This document shows positions 42,498 through 49,758 of a DNA stretch of 64,000 nt, piece by piece. How positions within the stretch are numbered: the first letter of the stretch is position 1; each line of letters starts with the position of its first letter. This DNA is from Amycolatopsis sp. NBC_01488. Its GTDB lineage: Bacteria; Actinomycetota; Actinomycetes; Mycobacteriales; Pseudonocardiaceae. The notes under the pieces are model-generated. The model was not told the origin of the DNA, did no database searches, and saw nothing but the letters and a program-made list of their open reading frames with translations. A program made the position numbers and the translations under genes. The DNA lies in the NCBI RefSeq assembly GCF_036227105.1, contig NZ_CP109434.1:3042001-3106000 (forward strand), in the 5' to 3' direction.

Positions 42498-42524
42498 TGT
42501 CACATCCGCGCCGCGCGATACGTC
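42498..42524 (+). promoter_or_regulatory. ECF41-type autoregulatory promoter
   Basis: TGTCACA (42498-42504), 16 bases, then CGTC (42521-42524) matches exactly the consensus known for ECF41 sigma factors. It lies 32 bases before the GTG of the ECF41/SigJ gene, so the gene drives its own expression. Confidence 0.8.
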
Positions 42525-42555
42525 AAGGTGGAGACGCACGCGAAAGGACTAGCCC

Positions 42556-43434
42556 GTGAACGAAGACCTGCTGGCCCGCAGCTTCGAGACCCACCGCGAT
42601 CACCTCCGGTCCGTCGCCTACCGGATGCTGGGCTCGCTGAGCGAGGCCGAAGACGCCGTGCAGGAGTCGTGGCTGCGGCTGAGCCGGAGCGACTCGGCCG
42701 CCGTCGAAAACCTCGGCGGCTGGCTGACCACGGTCGTCGGGCGCGTCTGTCTCGACATGCTGCGCTCGCGCAAGGCCCGCCGCGAGGAGCCGTGGGACGT
42801 CGTGGTGCCCGACCCGATCGTCAGCCGCGAGGACGCCGGGCCCGAGCACGAGGCGCTGATGGCGGATTCGGTCGGCCTCGCGCTGCTGGTCGTGCTCGAC
42901 ACGCTCACCCCGGGCGAGCGGCTGGCGTTCGTGCTGCGGGACATGTTCGCGATGCCGTTCCAGGAGATCGCGCCGATCGTCGGCCGGTCCGAGGCGGCGA
43001 CCCGGCAGCTGGCGAGCCGCGCCCGGCGGCGCGTCCAGGGTGCCCCGGTCGCGCCCGACCCGGACCTCGCCCGGCAGCGCGAAGTCGTCGACGCCTTCCT
43101 GGCGGCGGCCCGCGGCGGCGACTTCGACGCGCTCGTCTCGGTCCTCGACCCGCAGGTCGTGCTGCGCGCGGACCGCGGCGCGGCGGGCGGCTCGGTCGAG
43201 GTGCGCGGCCCGGCGGCGGTGGCCAACCAGGCGCTGACGTTCTCGCGACTCGGGGCGGGCGGCGGCACGGTCCGCCGGGCCCTGGTCAACGGCGCGGCGG
43301 GCGTGGTCGGCATCCGGGAGGGGCGGCCGTTCTCGGTGCTCGGCTTCACCGTGGCCGGCGGCCGGATCGTGGAGATCGACATCCTCGCCGACCCCGAGCG
43401 CCTCGACCGCCTCGACCTGGCCGTGCTGGACTGA
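42556..43434 (+). CDS. ECF41/SigJ-type sigma factor with fused SnoaL-like domain
   Basis: 292 residues from GTG 42556. Region 2 (about 8-75) reads SVAYRMLGSLSEAEDAVQES. Region 4 (about 105-160) includes GERLAFVLRDMFAMPFQEIA. The extra C-terminal domain (about 170-285; VVDAFLAAARGGDFDALVSVL) has the SnoaL-like fold that marks ECF41 factors and works as a built-in anti-sigma module. These factors often sit beside carboxymuconolactone decarboxylase or oxidoreductase genes, but here none is adjacent, so the target besides itself is unclear. Confidence 0.93.
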   Translation: MNEDLLARSFETHRDHLRSVAYRMLGSLSEAEDAVQESWLRLSRSDSAAVENLGGWLTTVVGRVCLDMLRSRKARREEPWDVVVPDPIVSREDAGPEHEALMADSVGLALLVVLDTLTPGERLAFVLRDMFAMPFQEIAPIVGRSEAATRQLASRARRRVQGAPVAPDPDLARQREVVDAFLAAARGGDFDALVSVLDPQVVLRADRGAAGGSVEVRGPAAVANQALTFSRLGAGGGTVRRALVNGAAGVVGIREGRPFSVLGFTVAGGRIVEIDILADPERLDRLDLAVLD

Positions 43435-43482
43435 CGTCGTGAGTGGGAAACAGTGTGCTAACGCTGTTTCTCACTCACGACC
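43435..43482. repeat. Dispersed stem-loop repeat, copy B, providing the RHS gene's stop
   Basis: The arms 43436-43456 and 43461-43481 pair over 21 bases (two G-T wobbles) around a GCTA loop, core GTCGTGAGTGGGAAACAG. Near-identical to copy A at 34929. It starts one base after the SigJ stop and carries the last codons (VVSEKQR) and TAG stop of the convergent RHS gene. Confidence 0.9.
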
Positions 43483-46400
43483 TCGCCGGTCTCGTCGGTG
43501 ATCAGGGCGATGCCGTCCGCCGCGTCGAGGTGCAGGTAGTGGCGGCGGCCGTCCGCGTGGCAGCGGACCGTGCCCGCCACCACGACCACCAACTCGCCGT
43601 CCTCGACCGCGTACAGCTCGTCCGGGGTCAGGACCTCGTGGATGCGCGTGCCGTTGGTGACCAGGGTGCGGACGCGGCGGCCGGCGTGGTCGTAGCCGTA
43701 CAGCGCGTTGACGCCGTCGCCGTGCACCCCGCGCAGCCTGCCGAACGCGTCGTGGATCTCGCTGCCCGACGGCGGATCCTCGGGCTCGCGGAGCGCGACG
43801 TCGTGCCGCAGGCCGCCGGGGCCGGTGATGACGTGCTTCGGCACGAAGTGCTCGCTGACGCCGTTCGCGTAGTGCACCGCGGTGCGGCGGCCGCGCAGGT
43901 CGTACTGGACGGCGTCGACGAAGCCCGGCACGCTCACCAGCCGCCCGGCCTCGTCGTACTGGTGGCGGACGGTCAGCCGCCCGTCGCCGGCGTCGGGGTA
44001 GACCACTTCGGACAGTCGCCCGTCCGCGCGGCGCAGGACGTCGAGCCGGTACTCGACGGCCACGTGCGCCGGCCGCCAGCGCCGCTCGGCCGGGTACCCG
44101 AGCGCGTCGTAGCCGAACAGCGTCACGCCGGATTCGTCGGCGATGCGCACCAGCCGCCCGCAGCTGTGCGGCCCCGCTTCGGGCGGCACGGGTAGCCCGC
44201 CGTCGTGGTAGGTGAACGTCGTGACCGGGGTACCGCCCGGGTCGTCGACCAGCACCGCGACCACTCGGTCGGCCGCGTCGTGCACGCGGTACACCGTGTG
44301 GCCGCCCGCGGTCCGCGTCTCGACCGGGTTGCCCGCGGCGTCGCGGGCGTGCACGACGCCGCCCGCGTCTCGCAGCTCCCGTCCGAGGAGGTCGCGCACG
44401 ACCGTCGAGGGACTGTCCGATGTGGACGTCCCCAGTGGACGGCCCAGTGCGTCGTAGCGGAATTCTTCGGGTGCGGTGGGCGGATCGCCGTCCCGGAACG
44501 CCCGGCTCGTGCGGCACACGAGGCCGCGCGCGCAGTACTCGTGGTGCTCGTCGACGACGTCGCCGAGCAACTCGGCGTGCCGGCGCCGCAGCAGCCGGCC
44601 GGCGCCGTCGCGCACCTCCGCCGTCACGATCACCTCGACCTCGCCCGACACCGCCCGCTGCTCGGTCGTGACTCCCGTCGGGTCGTAGCGGTACCGGACC
44701 GTCGGCAGGTCCGCCGAGTCACCCGGGCGCACCACGGTTTCCGGACGCCCCAGCGGGTCGAGGGTCACCGTCGTCACCGCGCCCGCCGGATCGGTCACCT
44801 CGCACACCCGCGCCGTCCGGACGTCGTAGCGCGTCGAGGTCACGTTCCCGAGCGGATCCGAGGCGATCTCGGGAAAACAGCGGTCGGCGGAATAGCGCAC
44901 CTCACGGGTGTGACCGTGCGGGCCGGTCGTGGTGGTGCGCAGCCCGGCGACGGTGTCGAGCCGCCCGTGGAACGTCGTCACCCACCAGCCGTCCTCGCCC
45001 GGACGGCGGTGGTAGCCGTGGTGGCGGAAGTCCGGCACGATCGGGCCGTAGACGTCGGCCACGAGCGCGTCGGTGAGCACCAGCTCCTCCCGCGCGGTGA
45101 GCAGGCCGTGCGTCCCGGCGCTGCCGTCCGGCCGCTCGTCGTAGCGGAACAGCTTGTCGGACACCACTTTCCCGGTTCCGTCGAGCATGCGGACGCGGGC
45201 GGGCAGGGCGGCGAACCGGCGCTCGGGCGCGGTCGCGTACGTCGTGCGCGTCTCGCGGATCACCGGTTCGCGGCCGGGCCGCTTGGTCGTTTCCACCTCC
45301 CGGACAGGGTTGCCGGAGGCGTCGAACGCCGTCTCGGTCGTGGTGACCGAGACGGGCCGCTCGCGGCGTTCGAACACGGTCGCGACCGACCGCGTCCACT
45401 TCGGACGGCGAGCGTGCTCGACCCGGTGGTACGGCCGGTCCGCCTCGGCGGATCCGTCGAGGCCGTAGGTCTCTTCCTTGTCGAGGAGGCCGCCGTCGCC
45501 GAACCAGCGCACGGTCCGCAGCGTCGGCGCGTACGCGTCGCCGAGCTCGTCCTGGACGACGCGGCCGAAGCCGGTGGCCCGGCCGTCGTGGTACTCGAAC
45601 TCGGTGACGCCCGCCTGCCCGGTGACCACTTCCCGCTGCGTGACGCGCCGGACCACCGACGCCGCGTCGACGGTCGCGTACTCGACCGACGTCCGCAGCC
45701 CGAGCCCGTTGTCGATCTCGCTCAGCCGCCCGGTGCGCGGGAGGTCGGCGGGCTCCAAGGAGAAGTAGGGCACGGAGTCGCGGAGCAGCAGCACGCCGCC
45801 GCCGGTCCGGGCCTTCGCGGCGAACTGCACCCGCCGCGCGGCCGGCGGTTCGACGCGGGCGTAGGCCAGCCGCAGCGGTGGCGCGGCCGTCTCGCCGCCG
45901 TGCGCGTCGAACCCGGTGAGCGCAACGGACGTCAGCAGGGACGCGCCGGTGACGTCGTCCTCGCCGTAGCCGAGGGTCCAGCGCCGGACGAGCGGCCGGG
46001 CGTCCGCGGGCACCCGCAGGTCGACCCGGGTGCACCGCAGTTCCGTCGTGACGAGGGTGCCGCCGCGGCCCCAGCGCAGCACGTCCGGCCGCGAGTCGTA
46101 GGTGAAGTCCACTTCGTACGGTCCGTAGGAGACGCGCGCGAGGTACGCCTGGCCGCTGTGGTGCGCCCAATCGAACTCCGCGGCGTTGCCGAACGCGTCC
46201 TCGGTGCGTTCGAGGTACCAGGCGGAGCCGGCCGACCGGCCGCCGTCGGTCGTGCCGAGGACGTGCCGGAGCCCCGACCGGGTGGTGAGCACGAAGCCGT
46301 CGCCCCGCCGGGTCAGCCGGCCCTCGTCGCCGGAACGCGCGCCGCCGTCGGCCAGGCGGACCTGCGGCAGCGGCAGCGCGAACCCGCCGCCGAAGGCGCC

Positions 46401-46586
46401 GTTCGGCGCGCCGGTGATGTAGCGCAGCGCCAGCGCGGGCGCGATGCCGCCGGGGCCGGGCGGCAGGTCGAGCGGCACCGCGAAGCTGCCTCCGCCGGTG
46501 GCGGGGTCCGGGGTGAACGCGCCGCCCAGCCCCCGCACCGGCGCGGGCCGTCCTGCTTCTTGCGCGCTCGCCCCGAGCGGAACCAT
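43458..46586 (-). CDS. SpvB/TcdB-like RHS-repeat protein, truncated before the toxin tip
   Basis: 1042 residues, ATG 46586 with GGGGAG upstream. No clear signal peptide. The N-terminus is SpvB-like (GLGGAFTPDPATGGGSFAVP then ALALRYITGAPNGAFGGGFA), the middle TcdB-like, and the second half holds RHS/YD repeats (RYDPTGVTTEQ; LRVSEVVYPDAGDGR-type units). The C-terminus stops at ALITDETGEVVSEKQR, where RHS proteins normally continue into the PFGE-type core, a self-cleaving aspartate site and a variable toxin. Those are missing and the stop lies in a hairpin repeat. It is probably a 3'-truncated relic or a toxin-less shell subunit. Confidence 0.85.
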   Translation of the reverse strand: MVPLGASAQEAGRPAPVRGLGGAFTPDPATGGGSFAVPLDLPPGPGGIAPALALRYITGAPNGAFGGGFALPLPQVRLADGGARSGDEGRLTRRGDGFVLTTRSGLRHVLGTTDGGRSAGSAWYLERTEDAFGNAAEFDWAHHSGQAYLARVSYGPYEVDFTYDSRPDVLRWGRGGTLVTTELRCTRVDLRVPADARPLVRRWTLGYGEDDVTGASLLTSVALTGFDAHGGETAAPPLRLAYARVEPPAARRVQFAAKARTGGGVLLLRDSVPYFSLEPADLPRTGRLSEIDNGLGLRTSVEYATVDAASVVRRVTQREVVTGQAGVTEFEYHDGRATGFGRVVQDELGDAYAPTLRTVRWFGDGGLLDKEETYGLDGSAEADRPYHRVEHARRPKWTRSVATVFERRERPVSVTTTETAFDASGNPVREVETTKRPGREPVIRETRTTYATAPERRFAALPARVRMLDGTGKVVSDKLFRYDERPDGSAGTHGLLTAREELVLTDALVADVYGPIVPDFRHHGYHRRPGEDGWWVTTFHGRLDTVAGLRTTTTGPHGHTREVRYSADRCFPEIASDPLGNVTSTRYDVRTARVCEVTDPAGAVTTVTLDPLGRPETVVRPGDSADLPTVRYRYDPTGVTTEQRAVSGEVEVIVTAEVRDGAGRLLRRRHAELLGDVVDEHHEYCARGLVCRTSRAFRDGDPPTAPEEFRYDALGRPLGTSTSDSPSTVVRDLLGRELRDAGGVVHARDAAGNPVETRTAGGHTVYRVHDAADRVVAVLVDDPGGTPVTTFTYHDGGLPVPPEAGPHSCGRLVRIADESGVTLFGYDALGYPAERRWRPAHVAVEYRLDVLRRADGRLSEVVYPDAGDGRLTVRHQYDEAGRLVSVPGFVDAVQYDLRGRRTAVHYANGVSEHFVPKHVITGPGGLRHDVALREPEDPPSGSEIHDAFGRLRGVHGDGVNALYGYDHAGRRVRTLVTNGTRIHEVLTPDELYAVEDGELVVVVAGTVRCHADGRRHYLHLDAADGIALITDETGEVVSEKQR

Positions 46587-46768
46587 GCTGATCTCCCCGG
46601 CTCGATCCGTGACTTCCGGGGGCCAAGTGGGTGAGGGACGGCCGCCAGATACGTCGTCACCCGTTTGCCGCGCCTGTTACCCATTCGTGATGTCCGTGTC
46701 GTATTCCAATGGCGGCTCACCGGTCTTTCCCGGGTGCCATCAGTGATCAATGGCGGAGGGTGGACCCG

Positions 46769-48406
46769 ATGGTCGTCAAGTTCGTGCGGGACGAGACCGC
46801 GGAAGTGACTGAAGCCTCTTCGGAGGACGCGAGCACGCTCAACGAGCTCCCGACCCCGCCCAGACAGTTGCTCGACCGGCACGGCGCGCGGGTGCTCGAC
46901 CCGGCGACGGCGGTCGTCGCCGCCGGGCAGCCGGTCCCGCGCACGACCGTCTACCGGCCGGGCACCTTCCTGCTCCCCAACCGGTACCTGCGCGACCAGG
47001 AGACCCTGGCCGCGATCAACGCCGTGCTCGCCCGCATCGGCATCTACGCCGTACCGGCCGACCGCGGCGGCGACAGCTTGGGGTACGCCCGCGCCCGGCA
47101 GCTCGACGACCTGCCCGTCCGCGCCCTGCTGAGGGTCCGCGAAGACTCCGACCCGGTCGTCGTCGACTGCTGGAAAGCACTGCAGCTGCTGCGCTCGGCC
47201 GCGTCGGGCGAGAAGCCCGAGATCGACCCGGAAGTCGTCAAGCTGATCTCCGTCGAGCACCTGCTCTTCACCTCGCCGGTGTTCGGCGGGGTGCCGTGGG
47301 AGACGAGCGGTCTGGGCGGCACGCCGTGGGAGACCAGCGGGTTCGGCGCGGGCAGCTCGTACGGGCGCACCCACGGGGCCAACCGGATCCCGGTGACGCT
47401 CGCCGCGGACCCGCCGTTCCGCACCCGCAAGCCCGCGCACCGGCGTCCGGTCGTCGCCGTGCTCGACACCGGCATCGGCCCGCACCGCTGGTTCGGCCTG
47501 CCCGACCGCAGCGGCCCGCCGCCCGCCGGCAGCGGCCTCCGGGTCGCCCCCGACATCCAGGCCGCGATCCTGCAGGCCGAGCAGGACTCCGGCACCACCC
47601 TGCCCACCCAGCTGCTCGAGGACTACTGGGACGCGCCGACCACCGGCCAGCCGCTGATCGGCGACGTCGACACCGACACCGGGCACGGCCTGTTCATCGC
47701 CGGCATCATCCGGCAGGCCTGCCCCGAAGCCGACACGCTCGCGATCCGCGTCGTGCACAGCGACGGCGTCGCGTACGAGGGCGACGTGCTGCTGGCACTG
47801 CACCTGCTGGCCGACCGCGTGCGGAACGCGCAGGCGGACAACCGGCCCGAGGACATGGTCGACATCGTCTCGCTCTCGATGGGCTACTACGTCGAAGATC
47901 CGGCGGACGTCGCGTTCACCGGCCAGTTCGGCGTGGCCATCGCGGACCTGCTCGGCCTCGGCGTGCTCGTCGTCGCGGCCGCGGGCAACGACGCCACCAC
48001 GCGGCGCTTCTACCCGGCGGCCTTCGCCGACCAGCCGCTCGGCAACGGCTGCGGCCCGCAGGTGATCAGCGTCGGCGCGCTCAACCCGGACCTCGGAACG
48101 AGCAAGGCGCTGTTCTCCAACGAGGGCCCGTGGGTGCGGTGCTGGGCGACCGGCGCCGGCGTCGTCAGCACGTACCCGGACGACGTCCGCGGCAGCGCGG
48201 CCGCCGACCACGAGCTGCCCGGCCGCAACTCCTTCGACCCGGACGACTACAGCGCCGGCTTCGCGGTCTGGGACGGGACGTCGTTCGCCGCGCCGCTCGC
48301 CGCCGCCGAGATCGCCAAGGCGCTCGTCCAGTTCGAGTCGGACCTCGCCACGGTCGACCGCGAAACCGTCGTCAAGCGCGCTTGGACCGCGCTGGGCTCG
48401 CTGTGA
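46769..48406 (+). CDS. Cytoplasmic S8 subtilase, first gene of the CHAT cassette
   Basis: 545 residues from ATG 46769 (GGAGGG eight bases upstream). No signal peptide. Catalytic triad: Asp233 (VAVLDTGIG), His306 (GHGLFIAGI) and Ser505 (WDGTSFAAPLAA), with Asn407 (AAGND) for the oxyanion hole. A 220-residue N-terminal extension ends in a duplicated 10-residue motif, GGVPWETSGL and GGTPWETSGF (173-192), then a linker into the protease. The duplication may be a self-processing or partner-binding site. GTGA overlap with the next gene. Confidence 0.92.
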   Translation: MVVKFVRDETAEVTEASSEDASTLNELPTPPRQLLDRHGARVLDPATAVVAAGQPVPRTTVYRPGTFLLPNRYLRDQETLAAINAVLARIGIYAVPADRGGDSLGYARARQLDDLPVRALLRVREDSDPVVVDCWKALQLLRSAASGEKPEIDPEVVKLISVEHLLFTSPVFGGVPWETSGLGGTPWETSGFGAGSSYGRTHGANRIPVTLAADPPFRTRKPAHRRPVVAVLDTGIGPHRWFGLPDRSGPPPAGSGLRVAPDIQAAILQAEQDSGTTLPTQLLEDYWDAPTTGQPLIGDVDTDTGHGLFIAGIIRQACPEADTLAIRVVHSDGVAYEGDVLLALHLLADRVRNAQADNRPEDMVDIVSLSMGYYVEDPADVAFTGQFGVAIADLLGLGVLVVAAAGNDATTRRFYPAAFADQPLGNGCGPQVISVGALNPDLGTSKALFSNEGPWVRCWATGAGVVSTYPDDVRGSAAADHELPGRNSFDPDDYSAGFAVWDGTSFAAPLAAAEIAKALVQFESDLATVDRETVVKRAWTALGSL

Positions 48407-48978
48407 ACGTGGCCAAAACCGACCACAGCCGGGTAGCGGCACTGTTCGACGCCGCGCGGGAGGGCGACCGCGCGGCGCTGGACGAACTGGTTTCCCTCCT
48501 CACGCCGCTGCTCTGGCAGGTCGCGCGTGACCAGGGGCTGGACGCCGACCAGGCCGCCGACGTCGTGCAGACGACGTGGCTGCGCCTGCTCGGCTCGTTC
48601 GCGGAGATCCGCTCGCCGGTCGCGCTGACCGGCTGGCTGATCACCGTGACCAAGCGGGAAGCCTGGCGGACTGGGGAAAAACGCCAGGTGGAACGGCCGC
48701 TGCCGGAGCTTCCGGAGCGGCTGACCGAAGCGTCACCGGCACCCGAGGAGGGGGTGCTGCGCGACGACCAGCGCGCGCGGTTGTGGCGCGCGGTCGACAC
48801 GTTGCCCGAACGCTGCCGCAGCCTGCTGCGGATCGTGGCGTTCGTGCACCGGCCGGACTACGCCGAAGTGGGCGCCCGGCTGGGAATGCCGAGGGGGAGT
48901 ATCGGCCCGACCAGGGGACGTTGCCTCGCGCGCCTGCGCGAGCAGCTACTCGCCAACGGCGAAGGAGATTGGCTGTGA
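48403..48978 (+). CDS. ECF-type sigma factor of the CHAT cassette
   Basis: 191 residues from GTG 48403, overlapping the protease stop. Region 2 (about 8-80): LFDAAREGDRAALDELVSLL, then DQAADVVQTTWLRLLGSF and ALTGWLITVTKREAWR. Region 4 (about 125-180): LWRAVDTLPERCRSLLRIVA then YAEVGARLGMPRGSIGPTRG. No anti-sigma gene with a membrane helix follows; instead the next gene is a small protein. Translational coupling to the protease suggests the protease controls sigma release. Confidence 0.92.
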   Translation: MNVAKTDHSRVAALFDAAREGDRAALDELVSLLTPLLWQVARDQGLDADQAADVVQTTWLRLLGSFAEIRSPVALTGWLITVTKREAWRTGEKRQVERPLPELPERLTEASPAPEEGVLRDDQRARLWRAVDTLPERCRSLLRIVAFVHRPDYAEVGARLGMPRGSIGPTRGRCLARLREQLLANGEGDWL

Positions 48979-49460
48979 CCACCGTCGAACCACCCGGCGC
49001 GAACGAGCCCTTGGACGAGCTCGACTTCCGGCTGCTGGCCGGACTGCGCGAGCTGTGGGAAGACGCCGACCCGATGCCCGCGACGCTGGTGGAGCAGATC
49101 CGCTTCGCGATCCAGCTGGAGGACGTCGACCTCGAGGTGATGCGGATCCGCGAACAGGAGGGCCTGGTCGGCGCGCGCAGTGCGGCCGAGCAGGGCCGCC
49201 TCATCACGTTCGACAGCGAAAGCCTGACGATCATGGTGAACGTGAGCCCCGAACCCGGGGGGACGATCCGCCTGGACGGCTGGCTGACGCCACCGGCCGA
49301 GCACCCGATCGAGGTCCGCACCGCGAACGGCCCCCTGACGACCACATCGGACGCCGAGGGCCGGTTCGCGCTGAGCGGGGTGCCGCACGGGATGGTGCAG
49401 GTGCTGGTGCGGACACTGGGCCGGTCGAGGACGGTGAGCACGCCGGCCATCGAGCTGTGA
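48975..49460 (+). CDS. Small CHAT-cassette protein with a carboxypeptidase-regulatory-like domain
   Basis: 161 residues from GTG 48975 (GTGA overlap with the sigma stop). The N-terminal half is helical and acidic (LDFRLLAGLRELWEDADPMP; LVEQIRFAIQLEDVDLEV). The second half is a beta-sandwich with the Gly-rich turn DAEGRFALSGVPHGMVQVLV, as in carboxypeptidase regulatory-like/transthyretin-type folds. The position after a sigma gene recalls an anti-sigma factor, but no zinc motif is present. Its role, adaptor or sigma inhibitor, is inference. Confidence 0.7.
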   Translation: MTTVEPPGANEPLDELDFRLLAGLRELWEDADPMPATLVEQIRFAIQLEDVDLEVMRIREQEGLVGARSAAEQGRLITFDSESLTIMVNVSPEPGGTIRLDGWLTPPAEHPIEVRTANGPLTTTSDAEGRFALSGVPHGMVQVLVRTLGRSRTVSTPAIEL

Positions 49461-49613
49461 GGCCGCTCCGGCGGAACTTGGCCTTTCGCCGCTCGATCGT
49501 GTGCCGGTCGCGGGCGCGTACGCCGGGCTCGCCCCGCCTCGGTGGCCCGGCCGCGAGGGTCCGCCTTGCCCAGCCGGGCGAGGGCGGTGAGCACCCCGGC
49601 CATCGAGCTGTGA
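49427..49613 (+). repeat. 34-bp direct repeat covering the 3' end of the small CHAT-cassette gene
   Basis: 49427-49460 (ending in the gene's TGA) recurs at 49580-49613 with two mismatches, 153 bases apart. The gene's last codons are thus duplicated downstream, and the intervening 119 bases have no gene. The rest of 49461-49758 (298 bases) holds nothing else I recognise before the CHAT gene. Confidence 0.85.
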
Positions 49614-49758
49614 CGGCGGTCGGGATCACCCCGGTTGTCGTGCCCTGAGGTGAAAATCCGCCCACCCGGCGAGAACTCCCGGACCGCCCGAGCCCGGAGG
49701 TACGATCCGGGACGTCCTTCTCGGCCGAGGGGGACGGCCCCGGCCGGAAGGGCAGCCT

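Noticed and set aside
40116..46634. Long plus-strand frames over the fucosidase and RHS genes
   Set aside because: Antisense to strongly supported genes; no start signals or domains.
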